Shown here in pieces: positions 1 to 5,360 of a stretch of DNA of 10,999 nt. Position numbers and translations under genes: made by a program. Origin of the DNA: an uncultured Collinsella sp. (GTDB lineage: Bacteria; Actinomycetota; Coriobacteriia; Coriobacteriales; Coriobacteriaceae); NCBI GenBank assembly GCA_938023705.1, contig CALJDJ010000092.1:1-10999 (forward strand). Direction: 5' to 3'. The notes under the pieces are model-generated. The model was not told the DNA's origin. It made no database searches and saw nothing but the letters and a program-made list of their open reading frames with translations. Numbering within the stretch: position 1 is the first letter of the stretch; the number at the start of each line of letters is the position of its first letter.

Positions 1-386
1 GCGCCCCGCGGGCGGCGGCAAGCCCGCCGCCACCCTTCCCGGGGCTCGGCATGTCGCCCCAGATGCCGTCGGCCAGACCAAAGCGATCCACGGTGCTTCC
101 CGGGGCCTGAGCCCCGCTGCACACCTTCGGGCCAATTTACAGAACCGTGCAAAGCTCGCCCCAGCTGGTCGCTTCATAAATAGACCGGTTTACTACGCCG
201 ATTCCCGGATTTTCGACCTCACGCCTATTTTCGCAAAACTGGCAGGCAATCTACCTGCGGTTTTACGAGCGGCGAATTCGGTGTGCTCAGCCACCCTCAA
301 TCCAACGCAGTAAACCGGCATGGTTTTGAAATGGCACTTAATTACTGGCAGCATATCAAGTATTAGAAACGCTCATTTGGGCATTA
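1..386. other. Left-end non-coding stretch with hairpins
   Basis: I see no supportable gene here. The first 120 bases are very GC-rich and contain two clear hairpins. One has an 8-bp stem pairing 11-18 with 24-31. The other has a 6-bp stem pairing CGGGGC at 101-106 with GCCCCG at 111-116 around a CTGA loop. Neither is followed by a T-run on either strand, so neither is a textbook intrinsic terminator. The motif CTTCCCGGGGC occurs twice (about 36-46 and 97-107). A minus-strand frame of about 45 codons is open to the window edge but has no start in view and begins after a stop near 140, so it is not called as a gene. The right part, 185-318, is listed separately as an inverted-repeat-bounded segment. 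Confidence 0.5.
185..318. repeat. Segment bounded by 13-bp inverted repeats
   Basis: CCGGTTTACTACG at 185-197 and CGCAGTAAACCGG at 306-318 are inverted copies matching at 12 of 13 positions, enclosing about 108 bases of non-coding sequence. The overall size, 134 bp, is similar to the two 127-bp foldback repeats elsewhere in the window. Its interior shares the 12-mer ACCTGCGGTTTT with one of them, but the terminal repeats differ and the internal order is not collinear, so it is not shown to belong to the same family. It could be a small non-autonomous mobile element or simply a structured intergenic region. No target duplication was identified. Confidence 0.4.
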
Positions 387-1540
387 TTACTTACCAATAA
401 CAAGCCAATTGCACAGAACGTTGGCCCGCAATCTGGTCTCAGCGCATCTCATCGCTTCAGTTTTTGGTTTGTAGCGCAACTCCAATCGCTCACACACGCT
501 GTGAATGATGGCATCAAGCTGATCGTGATTATTGAGCATGTCATGGGTTACAAGAAATACGTCGTATCCCATGCTTTGCAATGCTGTCATTCGTGTGGCA
601 TCGTGGTCAAGCACGGCGCCCGATCCATGGATAACCTCCCCTTGAAGTTCGATAATCACAGCCTTCATTGTTATTGGGTTTACGATGACGATATCGCCGT
701 AACAGATTTTTGACCTGCGATTTTCCGAGCTGAATTCGACAGCGGTGTTAAGTCGTTGACGTATATGTTCTTAAACTCCGCTCCGCCGGCACGCCTCGGA
801 TGACTTAGCAACATGATTCCAGCAACTTCTAGCGGGGATGCCGCAATACCCATTACCTACTTCGTGGCTTCGTAGAATTGCTTTCCCCACATCTCGCCCT
901 TAACCTTCGCTGCAAATTTGCGAAGTTCTTCTATTTCAATTAGAGGCTTTCTCATCCAGAGCGATGTGCCCCTACCGTTAGCTTTATTTCCTGATCCATC
1001 ATCCTGCTGTCCACTTTGATTATTCTCGCTGTCCTTCTGGTGCACCCGAGCATAGACTCGCTTCCACGGGGCCTCGTCTTGGGTTTCGTCTAGTTCAAAC
1101 AGACTCGCTGTGGTGTAATGCTCTTCTTCTGAATTTGCCTGTTCAAGTGCCATGTCGACAGCGGCCGATGGTTTAAAAACAGAGAACCATCCGCAAAACT
1201 CGTACATAGCCAGAACGAGATCGCATGAAGAAACGTTTCGAGTCATGGTGAATAGCGTGTTAAGAGGGTCAGTGACGCTAAAGCCCATACCCGTGTCGAT
1301 GGAAACCTTCTCTGTATAGGCGCTGTTCCATCGGATGGTCCGCCTTGTCTCGGAATGCAGGTTGCTTCGTGTTGATGCTGCTGTGATGACTGGCGTCTTG
1401 AGGACGTCGACTACAAAGGGCGATTGGGACAGAGCTCGCCAGCCTTCTTCGGAGATTGGTAGGCGCGGGTAGAGATCGCGCACCTGCGGTGGGCAGCGCC
1501 AGTAGCGGAATGCGGTGTTTGCGCAGACGATTTCGTCCAT
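387..1540 (-). pseudogene. Decayed DUF559-like nuclease-fold protein gene (amber + frameshift)
   Basis: Three collinear frames read as one protein of about 380 residues. The start at 1540 has a GGGGAGA ribosome site. The frame runs 227 codons to a TAG at 857-859, then continues in the same frame for about 50 more codons (VMGIAASPLE...). It shifts at a five-A run (minus strand of 707-711), and the third frame runs on through CYGDIVIVNP and IELQGEVIHG to a stop near 388. One extra A in the run would join the frames as ...GQKICYGDIV. The C-terminal part, with GDIV followed by an IExQG strand and FLVTHDML, resembles the DUF559/Vsr-like endonuclease fold, where the D and E are likely metal ligands. 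Large proteins of this layout are, from memory, common in Collinsella. Family assignment is recall; the two breaks are seen directly. Function in the host is unknown. Confidence 0.7.
857..1540 (-). CDS. Still-open 5' part of the DUF559-like gene (227 aa)
   Basis: This is the translatable N-terminal portion of the decayed gene described for 387-1540. It starts at an ATG with a purine-rich ribosome site (GGGGAGA) a few bases upstream and stops at TAG 857-859. Residues 1-140 look like a well-folded domain (starting MDEIVCANTAFRYW, with LVLAMYEFCGWFSVFKP around 110-126). Residues about 165-195 are a polar, Gln/Asp/Gly/Asn-rich linker. The nuclease-like part is missing because it lies after the TAG. 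A protein of this size could be made, but it would lack the predicted catalytic half. Whether it is expressed or toxic, regulatory or dead cannot be told from sequence. Confidence 0.6.
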   Translation of the reverse strand: MDEIVCANTAFRYWRCPPQVRDLYPRLPISEEGWRALSQSPFVVDVLKTPVITAASTRSNLHSETRRTIRWNSAYTEKVSIDTGMGFSVTDPLNTLFTMTRNVSSCDLVLAMYEFCGWFSVFKPSAAVDMALEQANSEEEHYTTASLFELDETQDEAPWKRVYARVHQKDSENNQSGQQDDGSGNKANGRGTSLWMRKPLIEIEELRKFAAKVKGEMWGKQFYEATK

Positions 1541-1856
1541 TTGCGTCTCCCCTGGTATCGGCCATTGACCGCGCGGATTGCGGACATCGCCGATTATCTA
1601 CTGGGGCATCATGCGGGTAAGTACCGGAAGCTGACCAAACGCTGGCCAATAGCTTGACGAGTTCTGCCAAAAATCCCTCGTGTGACAGAAATCGGCTGGA
1701 AGGAGCTCTGGGCGTGTGGTCCCCGTCTCCACATTTGTGCTCGGATCATATGAGTAATTCAATGAAATTACGCATGCGTTTTATGCAAAACGTGCAATGA
1801 CGTCAGCAAAAAAGGTTGCGAAAAAAATGACGCCTTAGACGACTACGATTATTTTT

Positions 1857-1892
1857 TTGGTGTCAGTTTTGGTGTCACCCTTGGTGTCAAAA
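1857..1892 (+). repeat. Three tandem 12-bp repeats (TTGGTGTCA core)
   Basis: TTGGTGTCA occurs at 1857-1865, 1869-1877 and 1881-1889, an exact 12-base period. On the plus strand it encodes a four-residue repeat FGVS-FGVT-LGVK in the putative recombinase-tail remnant. It lies just beyond the tRNA-Val terminator. It could be coding repetition, or binding sites for a recombinase next to an attachment site; the sequence does not decide. Confidence 0.6.
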
Positions 1893-1924
1893 AGAAAAAG
1901 GCCAGAAGCTTAACACCTCTGACC
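1889..1924 (-). terminator. Intrinsic terminator of tRNA-Val
   Basis: Read on the minus strand, GGTCAGAGG (1924-1916) pairs with CTTCTGGCC (1908-1900), a 9-bp stem with two G-U pairs and a 7-base loop. It is followed by TTTTTCTTTTT (minus strand of 1899-1889). It lies 12 bases past the CCA end of tRNA-Val, the expected place for its transcript end. Confidence 0.8.
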
Positions 1925-1935
1925 TGCGCTTTAGA

Positions 1936-2010
1936 TGGTGGGCGATACAAGATTCGAACTTGTGACCCCATCCGTGTGAAGGATATGCTCTACCCCTGAG
2001 CCAATCGCCC
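1936..2010 (-). tRNA. tRNA-Val (anticodon CAC), CCA encoded
   Basis: The minus strand folds into a complete cloverleaf. The acceptor stem GGGCGAT/ATCGCCC pairs 2010-2004 with 1946-1940. The D arm is GCTC/GAGC. The anticodon stem encloses the loop TTCACAC, giving anticodon CAC, which decodes GUG valine. The T arm contains GTTCGAATC. The discriminator A is at 1939 and CCA is encoded at 1938-1936. A terminator follows and a plausible promoter precedes it, so the gene appears to be a single-gene transcription unit. tRNA 3' ends are common insertion targets for mobile islands. No second copy of the tRNA 3' end is visible in this window. Confidence 0.96.
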
Positions 2011-2035
2011 GTCGCCTTTCGGCAAAAGAGATACT

Positions 2036-2063
2036 ATCATAGCCTCGCGTGGTTTACCAACAA
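2036..2063 (-). promoter_or_regulatory. Probable tRNA-Val promoter
   Basis: On the minus strand TTGTTG (2063-2058) and TATGAT (2041-2036) are separated by 16 bases. This places a transcription start about 20 bases before the mature 5' end of the tRNA. The -10 matches consensus at 5 of 6 positions and the -35 at 3 or 4. Upstream, 2064-2250 carries no gene I can support. Confidence 0.5.
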
Positions 2064-2250
2064 CTTTTTGCCCTCGATTTTAAATTCGTGGGCACATGCC
2101 GTTCCATCACAAACAAGGCGCCCAGCAAACCAGCAGCTCAACCACCCTTTATCGCTTGATCCACGAGGTCTCGGGGCGGCTGCACGGGGCGCTGGGGATC
2201 TCCATGTGGTGTCCAATCAATTCAATAACCGGCGTGCAGATGCTTTGATT

Positions 2251-2766
2251 CTATACGTGCGACGGGTCGCCTATGCCCGCAATGCAACCGCGGCGCAGCT
2301 CCTCGGCGAGCCCGCTGGTCGTACGGCTTCCGGATACGAGGCCCTGGATCCAGGCGTAGTACTGGTTGTCTTTGGGCTCGGGGCTGTCGGACAGCACGAC
2401 CGGAGTGCCTGCGAACCTTAAGACGGACAATGCGTAGATAAGGCTGGTACGTTTGTTACCGTCCTCAAAGATGTGGTCCTTGACCATGTGCTCTGCCACG
2501 TAGGTGACCTGGTCAAAGATGTCTGCGAAGCGATCGGCCGGCGATTGACCGAATACTGTACAGAACGCACCCGCAAGTACGGACTCGACGCGTCCAAGCT
2601 CAAGCGCGGCCCGGTCGCCTGTGGCGTCGGTTGTATAGCAGCGCCCGACCGTCATCAGCGTGCTGTGTAGGCGCATCGCGGCCGCGGCCATAGCTTCGAG
2701 CGAACCGGTATCATCGAGCACGAGCGGCGCGAACGGATGAGCGCTCCGCTGCATAGCCGCCATCAT
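2251..2766 (-). CDS. Fic/Doc-family toxin
   Basis: This is a 171-residue protein with the Fic-fold active-site motif HIFEDGNKRT at residues 98-107, followed by a helix SLIYALSVLRFAG. In Fic/Doc enzymes the His is the catalytic base and the Asn-Lys-Arg loop binds the nucleotide. The DGNKRT form lacks the second arginine of classical AMPylating Fic (GNGRxxR) and is closer to Doc, which phosphorylates EF-Tu; a Doc-like activity is therefore inferred. I start it at 2766 because that ATG overlaps the TGA of the upstream small gene (ATGA) and has GGAG about 8 bases before it. Longer starts up to 2910 would overlap the upstream gene entirely. It is the last gene of a four-gene operon and ends with TAG. 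Substrate and toxicity are not shown. Confidence 0.88.
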   Translation of the reverse strand: MMAAMQRSAHPFAPLVLDDTGSLEAMAAAAMRLHSTLMTVGRCYTTDATGDRAALELGRVESVLAGAFCTVFGQSPADRFADIFDQVTYVAEHMVKDHIFEDGNKRTSLIYALSVLRFAGTPVVLSDSPEPKDNQYYAWIQGLVSGSRTTSGLAEELRRGCIAGIGDPSHV

Positions 2767-2948
2767 GAGTTCTCCAAGAGCCTGAGCGCGTTGGGCATGC
2801 CCGCTATGGTCTGCCGAATAGCTTCGTCGATTGGCGTGACGCCGTCGAGCAAATTCGGAGATGCTGAATTTACCTCGAGCGCAGATGAATGATCTTCTTG
2901 AGCAACGCAATCAACTCCGTCATCTTGTTGAACGTAGTTCCAAGGCAT
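2763..2948 (-). CDS. Small unknown protein, candidate antitoxin of the Fic/Doc toxin
   Basis: This is a 61-residue acidic protein not recognised by family. The start is well supported: a perfect AGGAGG (minus strand of 2959-2954) lies 5 bases before the ATG. Its stop overlaps the toxin start by ATGA, implying translational coupling. The N-terminal 35 residues are polar and rich in Asp, Gln and Ser, and the last 20 (DEAIRQTIAGMPNALRLLEN) look helical. Class I Fic antitoxins carry an inhibitory helix with (S/T)xxxE(G/N); here an E-N pair is present near the end but the Ser/Thr four residues earlier is a Leu, so the motif is not met. Its place directly before a Fic/Doc gene makes an antitoxin role likely by context. 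A VbhA-like or Phd-like relationship cannot be claimed. Confidence 0.75.
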   Translation of the reverse strand: MPWNYVQQDDGVDCVAQEDHSSALEVNSASPNLLDGVTPIDEAIRQTIAGMPNALRLLENS

Positions 2949-2959
2949 GTCTGCCTCCT

Positions 2960-3649
2960 CTATAGCCTTTCGGACGGAATAGCCCGCGAGTCGTACTCCA
3001 GGGCGATCGGTTGCCAGACGAGGTCTTCGATGGCGCAGCTTAGGGTGTTTGCGAGCGCCAATGCCGAAGAGACCGAGGCGCGGCGTAAATCCAGCTGATT
3101 CTGTTCGTAGAGCTGTATAGCGCGAAGTTTAACCCCCGATTGGGCGGCCAGCTGTTTTTGCGTTAGGCCGGCCGCCTTTCGTGCCGCTTTGAGGCCCTTT
3201 TTGTCTGCCTGGGCTTTGTTCCATTTATCGATGACAATCTCTGCGAATGTATCTTCCGACGCCTCGTGAAGCGGGGAATACGAACCGATAATCCAATCAA
3301 GCGGGGCGACTTCAAAGAGCTCGTTAAAGTTCAAGCTGCTCGCCCATTGCGAATAAGCCAAAACCCAGCCCGCCCAGTATTGCGAGGAACGATCAAGCGG
3401 ATAGCTCTCCCTACATTCTGCGGGTTTCAGTCCTGCACTGGCAATTATTTCACGCGCAAGTTCGTCACCCGACATGCCGCAGACAACGCGCGCCACACCA
3501 CGCTCGAATTGCCTCATCTCGAGAGAATTCAATAGGATTGTCGTTAGTTCGACAGGACTCAGCCCTTGGTCGCAGAGGGCGAAATCGACTGCCTCGCCCA
3601 GCGTTCTCATGGCATCCTCGAGATACATGTCACTGTAGGCGTGGGTCAT
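2960..3649 (-). CDS. Xre-type regulator, probable antitoxin of the DUF3990 toxin
   Basis: This 229-residue protein has two parts. Residues about 9-130 form a helical domain seen in partners of DUF3990 proteins (LDRSSQYWAGWVLAYSQW at 85-102 is typical). Residues about 153-211 form a Cro/CI-type helix-turn-helix (LKAARKAAGLTQKQLAAQSG, then RAIQLYEQNQ). The N-terminal part probably binds the toxin and the C-terminal part DNA. The start overlaps the end of the DUF3990 gene by 20 bases, with GAGGGG upstream. The stop is 11 bases before the next start. The paired palindromes upstream of the operon are its likely operators, giving autorepression as in other toxin-antitoxin loci. The HTH is seen directly. 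The antitoxin role is inferred from gene context and the unusual order (toxin first). Confidence 0.88.
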   Translation of the reverse strand: MTHAYSDMYLEDAMRTLGEAVDFALCDQGLSPVELTTILLNSLEMRQFERGVARVVCGMSGDELAREIIASAGLKPAECRESYPLDRSSQYWAGWVLAYSQWASSLNFNELFEVAPLDWIIGSYSPLHEASEDTFAEIVIDKWNKAQADKKGLKAARKAAGLTQKQLAAQSGVKLRAIQLYEQNQLDLRRASVSSALALANTLSCAIEDLVWQPIALEYDSRAIPSERL

Positions 3650-4298
3650 TTTCTGTCATCCCCTCTCGAACGATATCGACGATACGAATTCCCTCAAACG
3701 GGTTTTCGGTAAGCAATTCCCGATACTGCGCCCTTGCCAACTCATCTCGATCCTTGGCCAATGGGCCATATAGAGCTTGTGGCGCACGCTCAAATCCAGC
3801 AAAACGAATGCTCTTAAACGCGCGCTCGCTTTTGAGCACAATCTGTTCTCCAGGGTTACCGAGCCTCATAGCTCGACCGAGCTGGTCAATGGTGATCGTA
3901 TTGTTTACAAACGCCCTGGCATAGCTGAAGTACGAGTCATCCGCACGCCATCCTCTAATCACATCGTAAGCGTTAGCATCTGGCAAAAAATGATCGCGAA
4001 GGTATTCGCATGCCCCCACAGCGACGGCGGTGTCCTTTCGGAATGAACGATGCTCTACAAGCAACGCTATCCAATGCAGAACTGAATATTGCGGCGATAG
4101 CAGGTCGAGTACCTTGAGATCGGCCATGTCGAGTTCATATCGATTTGCAAAGCCGTCTGCGTCCCTAGAGCATGCCCATTCCCTTGCAAGGTTGAGGCTC
4201 TCTGTGCAATAGAATCCCTGTCCATAGTCGTTATGGACTTTCCCCAGGCCAATCTGGGGAGTCTCAATGATCTTCTGAGAACCATGCCACAGTTCCAC
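3630..4298 (-). CDS. DUF3990 protein, ADP-ribosyltransferase-like toxin
   Basis: This 222-residue protein matches the DUF3990 family, related to the ADP-ribosyltransferase fold. Visible hallmarks are LWHGS at residues 3-7 (candidate catalytic H5), the DYGQGFYCTES strand-helix at 24-34 (Y30), the VIRGWRADDSYFSYARAF block at 113-130, and EQIVLKSERAF at 151-161 (candidate catalytic E151 or Q152). This is compatible with an H-Y-E type NAD-binding site. It starts at GTG 4298 with AGGAG six bases upstream; there is no better ATG. It is the first gene of the operon, directly behind the paired operator, and overlaps the Xre gene. Pairing of an ART-like protein with an Xre partner suggests a toxin that ADP-ribosylates a cellular target; the target is unknown. 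The family call is by recall, and the catalytic residues are proposed from motif position. Confidence 0.82.
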   Translation of the reverse strand: MELWHGSQKIIETPQIGLGKVHNDYGQGFYCTESLNLAREWACSRDADGFANRYELDMADLKVLDLLSPQYSVLHWIALLVEHRSFRKDTAVAVGACEYLRDHFLPDANAYDVIRGWRADDSYFSYARAFVNNTITIDQLGRAMRLGNPGEQIVLKSERAFKSIRFAGFERAPQALYGPLAKDRDELARAQYRELLTENPFEGIRIVDIVREGMTENDPRLQ

Positions 4299-4315
4299 GT
4301 GAGTCTCCTAATAGG

Positions 4316-4358
4316 TATCGCCCTAGCGATAGTATAGCACGCTATCGCTAGGGCGATA
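4316..4358 (-). promoter_or_regulatory. Paired palindromic operator and promoter of the toxin-antitoxin operon
   Basis: Two 16-bp palindromes TATCGC-N4-GCGATA lie at 4316-4331 and 4343-4358, 27 bases centre to centre. Together they also form an 18-bp perfect inverted repeat (4315-4332 with 4342-4359) with a 9-base spacer. On the minus strand the -10 TATACT (4336-4331) lies in the spacer and is preceded by TG one base upstream, an extended -10. The -35 position is poor (GTATCG). One palindrome covers the -35 region and the other the expected start site near 4324. This is a classic layout for repression by a dimeric HTH protein, most simply the Xre protein encoded by the second gene. Confidence 0.85.
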
Positions 4359-4458
4359 CTTATATTCAAAGAGCAAGAAAGTGTATGGAACCGAGTTTGA
4401 GTTCAATACTGGCTTCTAAGACTCGCCAAATTCGGAAGCATGCGGCAAAATTCAGGCA

Positions 4459-4677
4459 TTATGCCACCGCCGATCCGGCTTTTTGGCGTTCGGCGAGCTC
4501 AAAGATAAATGGGGCGTTTGCCCTGACGGACTCTGTTAAAAAGCTAAGATCGTCGGCAGAAAAACCTTCGAAGTTGAACCATTTAACCGCAGGTAAGAAA
4601 CATTCGGAGTGGTCAAATCCAAAGTCGACCGGGCGCTCTTCCCTGCCGGAAACCGCAAATGCTTGATTTGCCGTCAT
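4459..4677 (-). CDS. Small hypothetical protein (72 aa)
   Basis: I do not recognise this protein. I start it at ATG 4677 because GAGGTGG stands 5-6 bases upstream; a longer start at 4701 has no ribosome site. It is acidic to neutral, with an aromatic-rich middle (FLPAVKWFNFEGFSADDLSFL, residues about 27-47) and a C-terminal amphipathic helix (VRANAPFIFELAERQKAG). This composition looks like a genuine folded small protein rather than a chance frame. It lies upstream of, and in the same direction as, the DUF3990 operon but is separated from it by that operon's own promoter. It could be an independent small gene, or the surviving part of a larger one. A 93-codon frame on the opposite strand (4385-4666) is less protein-like and is rejected. 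Confidence 0.5.
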   Translation of the reverse strand: MTANQAFAVSGREERPVDFGFDHSECFLPAVKWFNFEGFSADDLSFLTESVRANAPFIFELAERQKAGSAVA

Positions 4678-4790
4678 ACAACCACCTCGTTCGACGTGCA
4701 AAGTATCCTACGCCTATTGTAGGGCCCCAGGCCCGGCAGGGTATCTAAGCGGTGCCAATCTGTAAGGGTGTGCCTAAGGACATACGGCAG

Positions 4791-4889
4791 CTACGCTGCC
4801 CCTTCCCAGCGCTCATCGGAGTCCCACTCCCCAATGCGGGCTAGGTAGACCCTGTCCCGTTTACGCCGCTTGATAGAGGCGCACCTCAT
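4791..4889 (-). pseudogene. Possible stump of a HEPN (DUF86) partner gene
   Basis: A 32-codon frame begins at an ATG overlapping the last codons of the full MNT reading frame and reads MRCASIKRRKRDRVYLARIGEW before ending at TAG 4791-4793. The RDxVYLxxI pattern is like the first helix of DUF86 HEPN ribonucleases, which normally follow MNT genes and are about 110-140 residues long. The catalytic RxxxxH motif lies much further on and is absent. The 4702-4790 interval beyond it shows no continuation; it has only a small GGCAGC-TAC-GCTGCC hairpin at 4786-4800 without a T-run. So the partner looks truncated by deletion. This is an inference from a short match and the expected gene order. Confidence 0.35.
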
Positions 4890-4890
4890 C

Positions 4891-5160
4891 CTACTCGATG
4901 TTTTTGCGGAAGGCGGGACGCATGTTGTCGGGTGGGTTGGTGACGATATCAACCTTTCGACCGAGTTCCTCCTCGAGCTCAAGGGAGAGCTCATATAACG
5001 CGCCGAACGTCATGGTGTGGCCGCAAACGAGTCGCAAATCGATATCGCTATCGGACGTTTGCTCGCGGCGAGTAAACGAACCAAACAGATATGCTTCGCG
5101 GACGTCGTAGCGGGGCAGCACGTGACAGACGACAGAGGATATGTCGGTAAGCGTAATCAT
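4891..5160 (-). CDS. MNT-type nucleotidyltransferase (MntA-like)
   Basis: This 89-residue protein has the minimal nucleotidyltransferase motif: LFGSF at 25-29, then SDSDIDL with metal-binding D39 and D41, and a third acidic D71 in KVDIVT. In HEPN/MNT systems such proteins AMPylate and neutralise a HEPN ribonuclease. It lacks a ribosome site; the -10 ends 7 bases before the ATG, so a leaderless message is likely. The frame ends at TAG 4891-4893 but continues in frame beyond it as DEVRLYQAA before TAA. Homologues often end with a similar stretch, so the TAG probably trims about 9 residues without destroying the core. The expected HEPN partner is only a stump. Function may therefore be lost or act in trans. 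Confidence 0.85.
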   Translation of the reverse strand: MITLTDISSVVCHVLPRYDVREAYLFGSFTRREQTSDSDIDLRLVCGHTMTFGALYELSLELEEELGRKVDIVTNPPDNMRPAFRKNIE

Positions 5161-5167
5161 GGACAGA

Positions 5168-5197
5168 ATTTTACCGGCTGACTGGTGCGGGAGACAA
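5168..5197 (-). promoter_or_regulatory. Promoter of the MNT gene, probably leaderless
   Basis: On the minus strand TTGTCT (5197-5192) and TAAAAT (5173-5168) are 18 bases apart, and seven bases separate the -10 from the ATG. Transcription would start at or one base before the ATG, which agrees with the absence of a ribosome site. A 9-bp inverted repeat, AATCGCCGC at 5196-5204 and GCGGCGATT at 5226-5234, overlaps the -35 and could be an operator. Confidence 0.5.
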
Positions 5198-5233
5198 TCG
5201 CCGCTCGTTGATTGGCCTTTAATGGGCGGCGAT

Positions 5234-5360
5234 TTCGGAAGTGAGGGTAAAATCGAGATTTGCCGACCAGACACCGGAATTACCCCGGCGCGACCTGCGG
5301 TTTTGTTGACAGAAAACGGGTTGTGGTCGGTAGATTCCGATTTTTCCCCGCACTTTCGAA
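5234..5360 (-). repeat. 127-bp foldback repeat, copy A
   Basis: The ends are imperfect inverted repeats of about 27 bases: read inward on the two strands, TTCGAAAGTGCGGGGAAAAA and TTCGGAAGTGAGGGTAAAA. The foldback continues inside with CCGACCA pairing with TGGTCGG. It has the same length as copy B at 7709-7835 and shares with it the interior GACCACAACCCGTTT, CAAAACCGCA and GTCGCG on the minus strand. It contains no gene. In both copies the element lies just after a sortase-tail-like coding end. It may be a miniature inverted-repeat element or a structured RNA or terminator module. Confidence 0.75.

Larger units (their letters stand above)
1541..1935. other. Gene-poor stretch left of tRNA-Val, with possible integrase-tail remnant
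   Basis: There is no intact gene here. On the plus strand a frame open from about 1766 to the stop near 2000 ends with DDYDYFFGVSFGVTLGVKKK and then reads through the tRNA terminator and into the tRNA gene. Site-specific recombinases of elements inserted at tRNA 3' ends often finish this way, abutting the tRNA. But no catalytic recombinase motif is visible, and a stop at 1763-1765 cuts the frame, so at most this is a remnant. A second plus frame ending near 1655 (LTARIADIADYLLGHHAGKY...) looks protein-like but overlaps the start of the minus-strand gene and is unassigned. The stretch also contains the tRNA terminator, listed separately. Confidence 0.35.

Noticed and set aside
1..140. Minus-strand frame open to the left edge
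   Set aside because: No start is visible, it begins right after a stop, and its Gly/Ala/Pro content is explained by GC-rich hairpins.
700..715. Programmed frameshift at the A-run of the DUF559-like gene
   Set aside because: The same gene also carries an upstream in-frame TAG, so loss of function is simpler than regulated frameshifting.
1545..1655. Plus-strand coding frame ending in LLGHHAGKYRKLTKRWPIA
   Set aside because: It looks protein-like but is short, has no start, overlaps the start region of the opposite gene and matches nothing I recognise.
1857..1892. CRISPR-like array
   Set aside because: There are only three 12-base tandem units without spacers, in one coding frame.
2251..2910. 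219-residue version of the Fic protein starting at 2910
   Set aside because: The extra N-terminal 48 residues are Arg/Ser-rich, unlike a folded domain, and overlap the small upstream gene, which has a far better ribosome site.
4385..4666. 93-codon plus-strand frame opposite the 72-residue gene
   Set aside because: It has a weak ribosome site and Ser/Lys-rich composition without hydrophobic pattern; the opposite strand has the better start and composition.
857..4893. Amber (TAG) recoding, because two genes contain in-frame TAG followed by sensible sequence
   Set aside because: TAG is the natural stop of the Xre, Fic, RloB, ATPase and transposase genes in the same window, so it is a normal stop; the two cases are best read as decay.
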